Both the position numbers and the translations under genes were made by a program. Under the pieces are notes generated by a model. That model was not told the DNA's origin. It was given only the letters and a program-made list of their open reading frames with translations, and made no database searches. DNA of 64,000 nt from Flavobacteriaceae bacterium UBA5534 (lineage in GTDB: Bacteria; Bacteroidota; Bacteroidia; Flavobacteriales; Flavobacteriaceae), in the NCBI GenBank assembly GCA_002426015.1, contig DINS01000008.1, positions 186,001-250,000 on the forward strand, written 5' to 3'. Positions 54,435 to 62,342 of the stretch are shown here, in pieces (positions within the stretch are counted from its first letter, which is position 1; every line of letters starts with the position of its first letter).

Positions 54435-55378
54435 GACAGTTATTTCCATCATATGTAAGAGTTCCGTTAGTATTCTTTACCATCTTCGGACTCATAGAGT
54501 TTTTTGTAGATTCGGGTAATGAGCCTGCTTTTTTAAAGTATCCTATAATCATGTTGTTTTTAGCATTGGTTTTTTTAATCATTATTGCTATCGAAGCTAT
54601 TGTTGGTGCATTAGAAAATGTGATGTTCCAAAGCCTTGATGAAGCAGCCAAAGAACGATATCTCGCTTCAAAAAACAAATCTGTTAAATTCACTTGGTTA
54701 AGTACCACTTATAAAAAATTAGTAGGTACAAAACCAATTGAAAAAGAGCAAGAGTTAATATTGGACCACAATTATGACGGTATCAAGGAATTGGATAACG
54801 ACCTACCGCCTTGGTGGCTTTATGGATTTTATGCATCCATCATTTTTGGAGCAATCTATTTAGTTAAATACCATATTTTTGATGGTGACACTCAATATGA
54901 TGAACTCGAAACCGAGTATGCACAAGCAAAAATCGAACTTGAAGAGTACAAGAAAACTGCTAAAGATTTGGTCGATTTCAATACTGTGACTGTATTAACT
55001 GACGCTGCTGATATTGCCAATGGTAAAGCTATATATCAAGAAAACTGTGTGGCATGTCATATGCCAGATGGTGGTGGAGGTATTGGGCCAAACCTTACCG
55101 ACAATCGCTGGATTCTTGGTGGTGGCATAAAAAACGTGTTTCATACGATTAGCGAAGGCGGACGTAATGGAAAAGGTATGATTGCATGGAAACAAAGTTT
55201 GAAACCAGCAGAAATGGCTCAAGTGGCAAGTTATGTATTGACCTTACAAGGGACAACACCTGCAAATCCAAAAGAAGCTGAAGGTGACATTTGGGTTGAT
55301 GAGAATGCACCAAAAAGTGATGTTCCAACCGAGGCAATAGAAGTAAAAACCGATTCAGTGATAACAATCAAAAATTAA
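54431..55378 (+). CDS. ccoP: cbb3 oxidase cytochrome c subunit CcoP, single haem
   Basis: 315 residues. Two N-terminal hydrophobic helices (about 10-27 and 31-55), the FixP-N-like anchor with D-N-D-L-P-P-W-W-L and helix (about 120-145), then one cytochrome c domain with C206-V-A-C209-H and G-I-G-P-N-L-T-D. Proteobacterial CcoP has two CxxCH sites; only one is present here. An acidic tail ends it. Electron entry subunit of the oxidase. An intergenic stem-loop follows before ccoG. Confidence 0.92.
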   Translation: MRQLFPSYVRVPLVFFTIFGLIEFFVDSGNEPAFLKYPIIMLFLALVFLIIIAIEAIVGALENVMFQSLDEAAKERYLASKNKSVKFTWLSTTYKKLVGTKPIEKEQELILDHNYDGIKELDNDLPPWWLYGFYASIIFGAIYLVKYHIFDGDTQYDELETEYAQAKIELEEYKKTAKDLVDFNTVTVLTDAADIANGKAIYQENCVACHMPDGGGGIGPNLTDNRWILGGGIKNVFHTISEGGRNGKGMIAWKQSLKPAEMAQVASYVLTLQGTTPANPKEAEGDIWVDENAPKSDVPTEAIEVKTDSVITIKN

Positions 55379-55419
55379 ACTAGAATAAAGGCTTCCTAAA
55401 AACATACATCTATCACATC

Positions 55420-55463
55420 GAGCATGGTCGAGATGCCAAGATCAAAGATTTTCGACCATGCTC
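55420..55463. repeat. REP-like intergenic stem-loop
   Basis: GAGCATGGTCGA (55420-55431) and its exact reverse complement TCGACCATGCTC (55452-55463), with a 20-base loop. The CATCGAG...GTCGAGATG wording recalls short intergenic palindromes that recur in many Flavobacteriaceae genomes. It could tune mRNA stability between ccoP and ccoG. It occurs once in this window. Confidence 0.7.
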
Positions 55464-55487
55464 TAAATGACAGCTTTAATCAAAACC

Positions 55488-56912
55488 ATGGAAACACCAG
55501 AAAACGAAACATTCAGAGATTCTATTGGTACTGTAACCAAAGAGGGAAAGCGTGCTTGGGTGTTTCCAAAAAAACCAAGTGGTAAACTTTACGATTACCG
55601 AAAAGTAGTGAGCTACATTTTATTGGTGTTTTTTATCAGCTCTCCATTTATAAAAGTGAATGGGAATCAATTTTTGATGTTCAATATTTTAGAGCGTCGA
55701 TTTAATATTTTCGGATTTCAGTTTTGGCCACAAGATTTTCATTTGTTTGTCATATCAATGATAATCGGTGTTATTGCCATTACCTTGTTCACTGTCGCTT
55801 TTGGTCGTATTTTCTGTGGATGGATTTGTCCACAAACCATTTTCATGGAAATGGTATTTAGACGAATTGAATATTGGATTGATGGTGACAGAGGTGCTCA
55901 AATGCGATTGGACAGACAAGCATGGAATGCTGAAAAAATAAGAAAACGTAGTCTCAAATGGTTCATTTTCCTAGTCATTTCATTCATCATAGCCAATGTG
56001 TTTTTAGCTTATCTGATAGGAAGCGATAAGTTGATAAAGTACATAACCGACGGACCGATGGAACATCTTGGCACTTTGTTCCCTCTGATCATTTTTACGG
56101 CAGTATTTTATTTTGTTTTTGCATGGTTTAGAGAACAGGTTTGTATTATTGCCTGTCCATACGGTAGATTGCAAGGTGTGCTATTGGATACCAAATCAAT
56201 TGTAGTGGCTTATGACCATAAACGAGGTGAAGCAGAAAACGGTCGAAAAAAATTCAGGAAAAACGAAGACCGAGAAGCTCTGGGTTATGGCGATTGTATC
56301 GATTGCTTTCAGTGTGTGAATGTTTGCCCAACCGGAATTGATATCAGAAACGGAACTCAATTGGAGTGTGTTAACTGTACTGCCTGCATTGACGAATGTG
56401 ACCATATTATGGAAAGCATCAACTTGCCAAAAGGGCTTATTCGTTATGCGAGTGAAGAGGAAATAGAAAAGAAAAAGAAGTTTGAGTTTACGCCAAGACT
56501 CAAAGGGTACTCTGCTGTTTTATTGATTCTAACTGGTGTCTTAATTGGTATGTTAATGCTGCGAAACGATATAGAGGCCAACATTTTGCGACTCCCGGGA
56601 CAATTATACGAACATAAAGAAGGCAGCATCATAAGCAATGTGTTTACATACAAACTGGTTAACAAAACCTCTAAAGATATTGAGCATATCAGCTTTAAGC
56701 TTCGCAAATATAAAGGCAACATTAAGTTGGTGTCAACTAAAGAAAACGTCATCGTACCACAACAAGGAATGGCCGAAGGCACCATGTTCATCGAGATTGA
56801 CAAAAAAGATTTAAATGGTGATAAAAACAAGCTTACCATTGAGGTTTATAGCAATAACGAATTGATAGAAACAACAACGGTGAATTTTTTAGGCCCTAGA
56901 AGTTTCAATTAA
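55488..56912 (+). CDS. ccoG: cbb3 oxidase accessory ferredoxin-like protein CcoG
   Basis: 474 residues from ATG 55488 (M-E-T-P-E-N-E-T-F). An in-frame ATG at 55467 lies 3 bases past the stem-loop and adds only M-T-A-L-I-K-T. Five helices, and two 4Fe-4S binding sets: C-I-D-C-F-Q-C-V-N-V-C-P and C-V-N-C-T-A-C-I-D-E-C, with a FixG-type G-W-I-C-P-Q motif upstream and a C-terminal Ig-like domain. CcoG reduces Cu(II) for cbb3 assembly in studied species. Confidence 0.93.
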   Translation: METPENETFRDSIGTVTKEGKRAWVFPKKPSGKLYDYRKVVSYILLVFFISSPFIKVNGNQFLMFNILERRFNIFGFQFWPQDFHLFVISMIIGVIAITLFTVAFGRIFCGWICPQTIFMEMVFRRIEYWIDGDRGAQMRLDRQAWNAEKIRKRSLKWFIFLVISFIIANVFLAYLIGSDKLIKYITDGPMEHLGTLFPLIIFTAVFYFVFAWFREQVCIIACPYGRLQGVLLDTKSIVVAYDHKRGEAENGRKKFRKNEDREALGYGDCIDCFQCVNVCPTGIDIRNGTQLECVNCTACIDECDHIMESINLPKGLIRYASEEEIEKKKKFEFTPRLKGYSAVLLILTGVLIGMLMLRNDIEANILRLPGQLYEHKEGSIISNVFTYKLVNKTSKDIEHISFKLRKYKGNIKLVSTKENVIVPQQGMAEGTMFIEIDKKDLNGDKNKLTIEVYSNNELIETTTVNFLGPRSFN

Positions 56913-56924
56913 ACACTAAACATC

Positions 56925-57371
56925 ATGAAAATAAATTGGGGAACAGGAATCGTATTGGCATTTATAGGCTTTATAAGCTTTATCATGTATTTCGTCATCA
57001 ACATGAACATCAACAAAAAGTACGATCATGATTTGGTAATCGAAAATTATTACGGTCAAGAGTTGGAATTCCAAAATGACATCGACAAACAGAACAATGC
57101 CAAAACACTCGAAAAAAACATTAGTTGGACAAAAACTGATGAAGGCATATTAATAGCATTTCCAGAAACATTTGAAGCAAAAGATATTTCTGGAAAAGTG
57201 TTCCTATACAGACCATCTAATAAACAATTGGACTTTGAAACCACAATTTCTTTGTCTGACCATACTTTGCTCATACCTGACAAACGTTTGTTAGGTGGTC
57301 GTTGGAACCTCTCTGTTGATTGGAAAGTTAATGGAAATTCTTATCTCTACAAAAAAGAAATCACTTACTAA
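56925..57371 (+). CDS. ccoH: FixH/CcoH-family assembly protein
   Basis: 148 residues: one transmembrane helix (about 7-27), then a beta-rich periplasmic FixH domain with V-F-L-Y-R-P-S-N-K and G-G-R-W-N-L-S-V-D-W near the end. It is required for cbb3 maturation in other bacteria, probably holding CcoI and oxidase together. Directly abuts the safE-like gene. Confidence 0.88.
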   Translation: MKINWGTGIVLAFIGFISFIMYFVINMNINKKYDHDLVIENYYGQELEFQNDIDKQNNAKTLEKNISWTKTDEGILIAFPETFEAKDISGKVFLYRPSNKQLDFETTISLSDHTLLIPDKRLLGGRWNLSVDWKVNGNSYLYKKEITY

Positions 57372-58073
57372 ATGTTATGGTCGGCATTCATATTGGGACT
57401 ATTAGGAAGTTTTCACTGCGTAGGCATGTGTGGACCGATTGCCTTTATGTTGCCTGTAGATAGAAGCAACTCGTTTAGAAAAGTCACGCAAATTTTTACT
57501 TATCATTTTGGTCGCTTATTAGCATATAGTATCATTGGATTGTTTTTTGGGTTGGTTGGAAAAAGCCTTTACATCTTCGGTTTGCAACAACAATTATCGA
57601 TTGCCATTGGTGTATTGATGATTGTGGTGGTTTTGATTCCTGTGCAAACATTTAACAAATACAACTTTTCTAAACCCATTTACAGCATCATCTCAAAAGT
57701 AAAGTCTTCCCTTGGCAAAGCCTTAAAGAAAAAAACTGCTGACACGTTTCTGACCATCGGTTTTCTAAACGGCTTTTTACCTTGCGGATTGGTCTATATG
57801 GCTGTTTTTGCATCATTGGCTATGCCAAATGCTACTCAAGGCAGTTTGTATATGGCTTTATTTGGTTTGGGCACCATTCCGTTGATGACTTCTGCAATAT
57901 ATCTTGGAAAGTTTTTGAATACAAGAATGAAACAACGCATCCAAAAAGCGATTCCAGTGTTTGTAATTATCATTGGAATGTTATTTATTGTTCGTGGTTT
58001 GGGCTTGGGAATTCCTTACCTATCGCCTGCTCCAGTTACTGAAATAGCAACTGGAAACATTGAATGTCATTAG
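57372..58073 (+). CDS. TauE/SafE-like (DsbD_2) membrane protein
   Basis: 233 residues with six transmembrane helices. G-L-L-G-S-F-H-C-V-G-M-C-G-P near the start and F-L-N-G-F-L-P-C-G-L-V-Y in the second half are the family signatures, with Cys/His/Met suited to metal handling. Proteins of this type end cbb3 clusters in many Bacteroidota and Proteobacteria and are linked to copper or haem c supply. No gap to ccoH; the stop lies 6 bases from the convergent receptor gene. Confidence 0.85.
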   Translation: MLWSAFILGLLGSFHCVGMCGPIAFMLPVDRSNSFRKVTQIFTYHFGRLLAYSIIGLFFGLVGKSLYIFGLQQQLSIAIGVLMIVVVLIPVQTFNKYNFSKPIYSIISKVKSSLGKALKKKTADTFLTIGFLNGFLPCGLVYMAVFASLAMPNATQGSLYMALFGLGTIPLMTSAIYLGKFLNTRMKQRIQKAIPVFVIIIGMLFIVRGLGLGIPYLSPAPVTEIATGNIECH

Positions 58074-58079
58074 ACATTT

Positions 58080-60080
58080 CTACTGAATGATATAAGACAA
58101 ATTCACATAAAAATTACGGCCTTGTCGCGGAATGTTGTTCCAATCAGCATAGGTCGAATATTGGGTGTCCAACACATTTTCTACACCATATTTAAGCACA
58201 ACTTTATTTTGATTTATATAAAACAAATTCCCAAGGTTCAAATTTAGCACTGCATAGGAAGGAGTTTCATCTTCACCATAAAAACTGCTATACTGACTTT
58301 GATTGCCATTACCTTCCAATTGAATGGCCGCGTTAAATTTTGCTGTAGAATAATTGAATTCAGCAAGATATGACAGTGGTTTAATCAAAGGCAAAGGCTC
58401 ATTATTGCTGCCTTTCCCATAATTATAACCAACCGTTCCATTCATCGAAAACTCTTTGGTCAATTGATAGGATGAATTCAAATACACATCAAAAATCGTA
58501 GCATGTGATAAGGCATTATAAACACGAACTCCGTTGGCACCAATAGTCATTGGACTTAAACTTTCGTCAATCTCACCAATGATATAATCTATAAGATGGA
58601 AATAAGACGATTCGATGCCAATGTGAAATTTATTCTTGTGATAATTCACCTTCATATTCCCTTCTATAGCTTTTTCATTTTTTAATGTTGGATTGCCTAT
58701 ATAATCATAATTATCAAAACTATTAAAGAGAAAAAATCCATAACCTTCACTCACTGAAGGTGCTCTTTCGCCATATCCAAGTCCGAGTGTGACATCAAAA
58801 TGTTCTTTTTTTAGTTGATAATCCGTAGAAAAACTGGTCAGGAATCGACTTTTGGAATCGCCAATTTCCGGATAGAAAATCTGAAGACTTTCCAATCCTA
58901 CTTCTTGGGCAATTCTATTCTTGTGGAAACCCACTCGCAAGGAAGCAGAAATTGTTTCGTTAGCATTCAACGAAAGGGCATCTTTTGCATAAAATCCTGT
59001 ATAAAATGTTCTGATATCTGGCCAGGTGTACATAAACATCGCTGGCTGATTTGGATCATTCGGATACATGGTCATTTCTGCCAACGAACGATTGTAAAAC
59101 CCGTTAAGATTGAAGGTTAGTGCGTGTTTTTGTTCATTTACAAGGACTTTGCTATAAAATCCGTAGGTATCACTCCAACCTGGCATATCCATACGAATTG
59201 GCACATCAGGACGCTTGGAATCATCCATGATATGTGTAACCGTGTTGAAGTATAATTTGGTTTCCAGCGATTTTACAAAAGTGGAATCATTTTGATACTT
59301 ATGAGACAATGAAGCTATCAAAGCTTCAGCCAAAGACACATCCATTGGCAACGCTGGATATCCGACATCAGTCGCTCTATCATAAATAACATTGGCATCG
59401 ATGGATTGCTGATCATTCAATTTATAGCCTGTTTGAAGCGAAATATTATATTTTTCAAATTGAGAATACAATACTTCCTTATTTCCACCAGCGTCATAGT
59501 TGTCTGATTTTCTATAAATTCCATCCGTATTGATATAAAAGCGATTGCCAGAATATTCGATATCCAAACCACCAGTTTTATAATTCCCGTTGGTTTCAAA
59601 ACCCAAATCGACGCTGGACTTCAGTCCTGAATCAAAAAACTTTGAAGAAGGCAATTGCAAATCGATACCTCCACCTACACAATGTCCATTTTCGGCGCCA
59701 TCTTGCCCAGAGCCAACGCTGACTTTTTCTAGATTAGAGACATCCACATACGACGTAATCGGGTCCATCTTGTCAGTACAGGCACCAAAAATCTGCATGC
59801 CATCAATAGTAACATTGAGGCGTTCGCTATTCATATTGTTGACAGAAGGTTCCCAAGCATAGTTACCACGTTTTATCATCGTAATTTTGTTGGATTTTTC
59901 CAAGAATTCATCAATGCTCGACAATGTTTTCTCCTGTCGATAATGACTTAATTTTCGTCTGCCAACCACAATGATTTCATCTAACTTGGTCGTGTCTTTT
60001 TTTATGGTGTTTTCTTCTTCTTGTGCAAACATTAGTCCGCTGAACAACAAGCTAACACTTATGATGATGAGCTTTTTCAT
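58080..60080 (-). CDS. TonB-dependent copper receptor (OprC/NosA type)
   Basis: 666 residues with signal peptide (1-19), a plug domain (about 30-150) and a 22-strand barrel. The plug has D-G-M-Q-I-F-G-A-C-T-D-K-M-D-P and N-G-H-C-V-G-G-G-I, closely matching the G-A-C-x-x-x-M-D-P-x-T-S-Y motif of TonB-dependent copper receptors. The expected ligand is copper, needed by NosZ and by cbb3 oxidase encoded nearby. The last strand ends Y-V-N-L-S-Y-I-I-Q. It lies downstream of the Met/His-rich lipoprotein in a leftward unit. Confidence 0.88.
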   Translation of the reverse strand: MKKLIIISVSLLFSGLMFAQEEENTIKKDTTKLDEIIVVGRRKLSHYRQEKTLSSIDEFLEKSNKITMIKRGNYAWEPSVNNMNSERLNVTIDGMQIFGACTDKMDPITSYVDVSNLEKVSVGSGQDGAENGHCVGGGIDLQLPSSKFFDSGLKSSVDLGFETNGNYKTGGLDIEYSGNRFYINTDGIYRKSDNYDAGGNKEVLYSQFEKYNISLQTGYKLNDQQSIDANVIYDRATDVGYPALPMDVSLAEALIASLSHKYQNDSTFVKSLETKLYFNTVTHIMDDSKRPDVPIRMDMPGWSDTYGFYSKVLVNEQKHALTFNLNGFYNRSLAEMTMYPNDPNQPAMFMYTWPDIRTFYTGFYAKDALSLNANETISASLRVGFHKNRIAQEVGLESLQIFYPEIGDSKSRFLTSFSTDYQLKKEHFDVTLGLGYGERAPSVSEGYGFFLFNSFDNYDYIGNPTLKNEKAIEGNMKVNYHKNKFHIGIESSYFHLIDYIIGEIDESLSPMTIGANGVRVYNALSHATIFDVYLNSSYQLTKEFSMNGTVGYNYGKGSNNEPLPLIKPLSYLAEFNYSTAKFNAAIQLEGNGNQSQYSSFYGEDETPSYAVLNLNLGNLFYINQNKVVLKYGVENVLDTQYSTYADWNNIPRQGRNFYVNLSYIIQ

Positions 60081-60095
60081 TTGAAAAGGTTTAAA

Positions 60096-60127
60096 ACAGA
60101 CACATTAAACAGCCTCAATGTGCCTGT
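60096..60127 (-). promoter_or_regulatory. Stem-loop between lipoprotein and copper receptor genes
   Basis: On the minus strand ACAGGCACATT pairs with AATGTGTCTGT (one G-U) across a 10-base loop, followed by TTTT. It could be an attenuator or a processing/stability hairpin, 15 bases before the receptor start. Confidence 0.5.
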
Positions 60128-60150
60128 TAGTTTTAGAAGAAATTCAGAGC

Positions 60151-60996
60151 TTAAAATTCGAGTTCTAGATACAATGAACTTTGAGTGTGTTCAGTGGTGA
60201 CATCTTCACCTTTCAACACATTGTCCTGTGCATCCAACAATTTTAAATTCAACACCCAATAGCCTGTCATGGTCAAGGATAAATTGCCATGGTACATCTT
60301 ATCTGCTATATTATAGTTCAAATCGGTGTTATTTGGTGAACTGTGGTTTCCCATTCCTGGCATACGAGGATCGAGAGTGATTGTATAGTTTTCTACCACT
60401 GGAAAAGACATCATGGTTTCCATTTTGAACAATCCTACCTTAAGATTATTAATCGCTATTTTGGGAGCTGTCGGCTCAATCAGTGTTATGATATAACGTC
60501 CTCCATCTGAAGCCATAAAACTGGTCACATTTTGATTGTCACTTTGCAACACGGTAATGGTGCCAGCTACTGAATACGCAACATTGTCTATTGTATAATC
60601 AATCGTCAATGACCAGCCAGAACCATCAGTGTTGGTCATTTGATAAACAATGTAACCTTCATAGACTGTGTCCTTACCCAATCCTTTGATGATATTGGAA
60701 TTTGGACAGGAATGTTGCATGGTCGGCATCTGCATCATTGGCATACAAGATAGGGAAGCATTCTCCACATACAGGTTTGAAGTATTATCCTTGATACGAA
60801 TACTGACAGCGTTATAACCCGTTTTAAACTGTCCTGTTTTGTTAAACATCTCTATGGTATGAGTGTCATTAACTAGTTCTTGTATTTTGGTCAATCCTTC
60901 AACTTCATTAACGGTTGCAGGACTATCGTCATCGGTTGAACATGAGGTTGCGAATAGCGTTATAAACACAATTGGTAATATATATTTAAGTTTCAT
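60151..60996 (-). CDS. Met/His/Cys-rich lipoprotein, probable copper binder
   Basis: 281 residues with lipobox F-A-T-S-C (Cys19). Two similar beta-sandwich halves (about 35-155 and 165-281), each ending in a G-x-W-x-L phrase (G-S-G-W-S-L-T-I-D-Y and T-G-Y-W-V-L-N-L-K), like a duplicated FixH/YtkA-like domain. The first half has C-M-P-M-M-Q-M-P-T-M-Q-H-S-C, the second D-P-R-M-P-G-M-G-N-H-S; both are Met/His clusters suited to Cu(I). Located between a copper receptor and a Cys-motif membrane protein. Copper binding is inferred, not known. Confidence 0.7.
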   Translation of the reverse strand: MKLKYILPIVFITLFATSCSTDDDSPATVNEVEGLTKIQELVNDTHTIEMFNKTGQFKTGYNAVSIRIKDNTSNLYVENASLSCMPMMQMPTMQHSCPNSNIIKGLGKDTVYEGYIVYQMTNTDGSGWSLTIDYTIDNVAYSVAGTITVLQSDNQNVTSFMASDGGRYIITLIEPTAPKIAINNLKVGLFKMETMMSFPVVENYTITLDPRMPGMGNHSSPNNTDLNYNIADKMYHGNLSLTMTGYWVLNLKLLDAQDNVLKGEDVTTEHTQSSLYLELEF

Positions 60997-61098
60997 TTTT
61001 TTAGTATTAATGTTTCTAATGGATTATAAAACTCCTGCTCGCTTATCATTTAAAGCCAGAAAAGAGAAAAACTTGAAAGTTTTTAATGTTTAGAAAAA

Positions 61099-61497
61099 TC
61101 AACTAAAAATGGGAGGAGGTGTATCGATATCGAGATACGTATGGATGGGATTATTTAAATATCTGTTTGAAATCTTCTTCTGATTCAATTTATATACAAC
61201 TATTGGAGATTCTGGTGTATGGATCTTATAAAAACAGAACGCATCCAAAGACATGCGTTTGGTTTCTTGGGCTGGCATTTCAGAATGGGATTCTGGTGTG
61301 CTTTCCTTTAACTGCTTTCGCAAATGACATTTTCCATTACAGCCTTGTTGGTTCTCTTTTTGAACGCAAAGATTCTTGGCTATGACTGCCTGATTGACCA
61401 TAAAATCACCAATGATGACAAGAGTATTGATATTATGTGCAAATAATATAAACACCAATACAAAGGCTGTGATTTTATGCGCAATGGTCGAAATCAT
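61099..61497 (-). CDS. Small membrane protein with NGKCHL cysteine motif
   Basis: 132 residues. One hydrophobic helix (about 8-32), then K-N-L-C-V-Q-K-E-N-Q-Q-G-C-N-G-K-C-H-L-R-K, giving three closely spaced cysteines and a His, then a disordered tail ending D-T-P-P-P-I-F-S. Similar short proteins with C-N/K-G-K/S-C-H/Y-L recur in Flavobacteria beside metal-receptor genes; no function has been assigned to my knowledge. First gene of the copper operon. Its ATG lies only 5 bases from the -7 element, so the mRNA may be leaderless. Confidence 0.65.
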   Translation of the reverse strand: MISTIAHKITAFVLVFILFAHNINTLVIIGDFMVNQAVIAKNLCVQKENQQGCNGKCHLRKQLKESTPESHSEMPAQETKRMSLDAFCFYKIHTPESPIVVYKLNQKKISNRYLNNPIHTYLDIDTPPPIFS

Positions 61498-61501
61498 AGT
61501 G

Positions 61502-61509
61502 CAAATTTA
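61502..61509 (-). promoter_or_regulatory. -7 promoter element of the copper operon
   Basis: TAAATTTG on the minus strand, a full TAnnTTTG match; no TTG at -33. The ATG follows after 4 bases. Confidence 0.65.
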
Positions 61510-61531
61510 ATTATGAAAATCGGTTAAGCAT

Positions 61532-61545
61532 ATGATAATAATCAG
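61532..61545. promoter_or_regulatory. FNR-like box upstream of the copper operon
   Basis: ATGAT-aata-ATCAG, identical in 13 of 14 bases to the ccoI box. Its centre is 33 bases from the centre of the -7 element, again the class II position. Confidence 0.75.
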
Positions 61546-61559
61546 AAATAGTTGACAAA

Positions 61560-62342
61560 TTAAAAATCTTTCTTTTTCGATTTAAAAGTCATTCGAGACA
61601 CAGGCAAAACGACCCAAAGTACCAATGCTACAAATGACACCATCAATCCGAAATTTGTGCCAAAAAACTGTTTGAACACAGCTCCAGTGTATCCCAATAA
61701 TGCTGAAATATCCAACTTCAATAAAATTAAGGTACGAGATAAGTCAATTGGATTGAGCATGGTACCTACGAGCGATACTTTGTCCAATGGATAATCTTCA
61801 AATATAATCAAGGTCATCAGAAACAACCCATCATAAATAATGGCCAAAAACAACCAGAGCAAAATAGCATAACCGAAGCCTTTGATTCTGTTTTCGTTGG
61901 ACAACGCAATATTGAATGCCAAAGCTGTGAAAATAAAGGTCAAAAATGTGCCTGTAATAAGCAATAACGAGAAATCCCAAATAGCAGTTGATTTAAACAG
62001 TCCATAAAACACAAACGGAATGCCCAACCCTAAAATCAAGCTCATCGACAGCGATATGGCGACACCTAAATATTGTCCTAAAAAGATGGACGAACGCTTC
62101 AGTGGTTGTGCCAGCAAAAGCTCTGTAAACTCTTTAGAATTGTAATAATACATAACACCAAAAATGGTGCCTATGAGTGGTACCAACACGATTATGACAT
62201 TCATCAACGTAATGACTGCTTTTGAGAGGTCGTTGTTTAAAAATAATAGCACGATGCCAAGTAGTAAGTAGAATGCGAAATACACATAACTCCAGCGGCT
62301 GCGCATTAGATCGTAAAAACTATATTTGAGTATCTTAAGCAT
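61560..62342 (-). CDS. nosY: ABC permease of the nitrous oxide reductase maturation system (NosY)
   Basis: 260 residues with six transmembrane helices and the NosY-type stretch Y-Y-Y-N-S-K-E-F-T-E-L-L-L-A-Q-P-L-K-R-S. With NosF and NosD it forms the ABC complex that supports copper-sulfur (CuZ) cluster assembly of N2O reductase. Overlaps nosF by 8 bases. Confidence 0.88.
   Translation of the reverse strand: MLKILKYSFYDLMRSRWSYVYFAFYLLLGIVLLFLNNDLSKAVITLMNVIIVLVPLIGTIFGVMYYYNSKEFTELLLAQPLKRSSIFLGQYLGVAISLSMSLILGLGIPFVFYGLFKSTAIWDFSLLLITGTFLTFIFTALAFNIALSNENRIKGFGYAILLWLFLAIIYDGLFLMTLIIFEDYPLDKVSLVGTMLNPIDLSRTLILLKLDISALLGYTGAVFKQFFGTNFGLMVSFVALVLWVVLPVSRMTFKSKKKDF

Noticed and set aside
60997..61098. 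Search for a fourth FNR-like box before the lipoprotein gene
   Set aside because: No ATGAT/ATCAT pair with 4-base spacing and no TAnnTTTG element were found, so it is taken as part of the unit starting at 61497.
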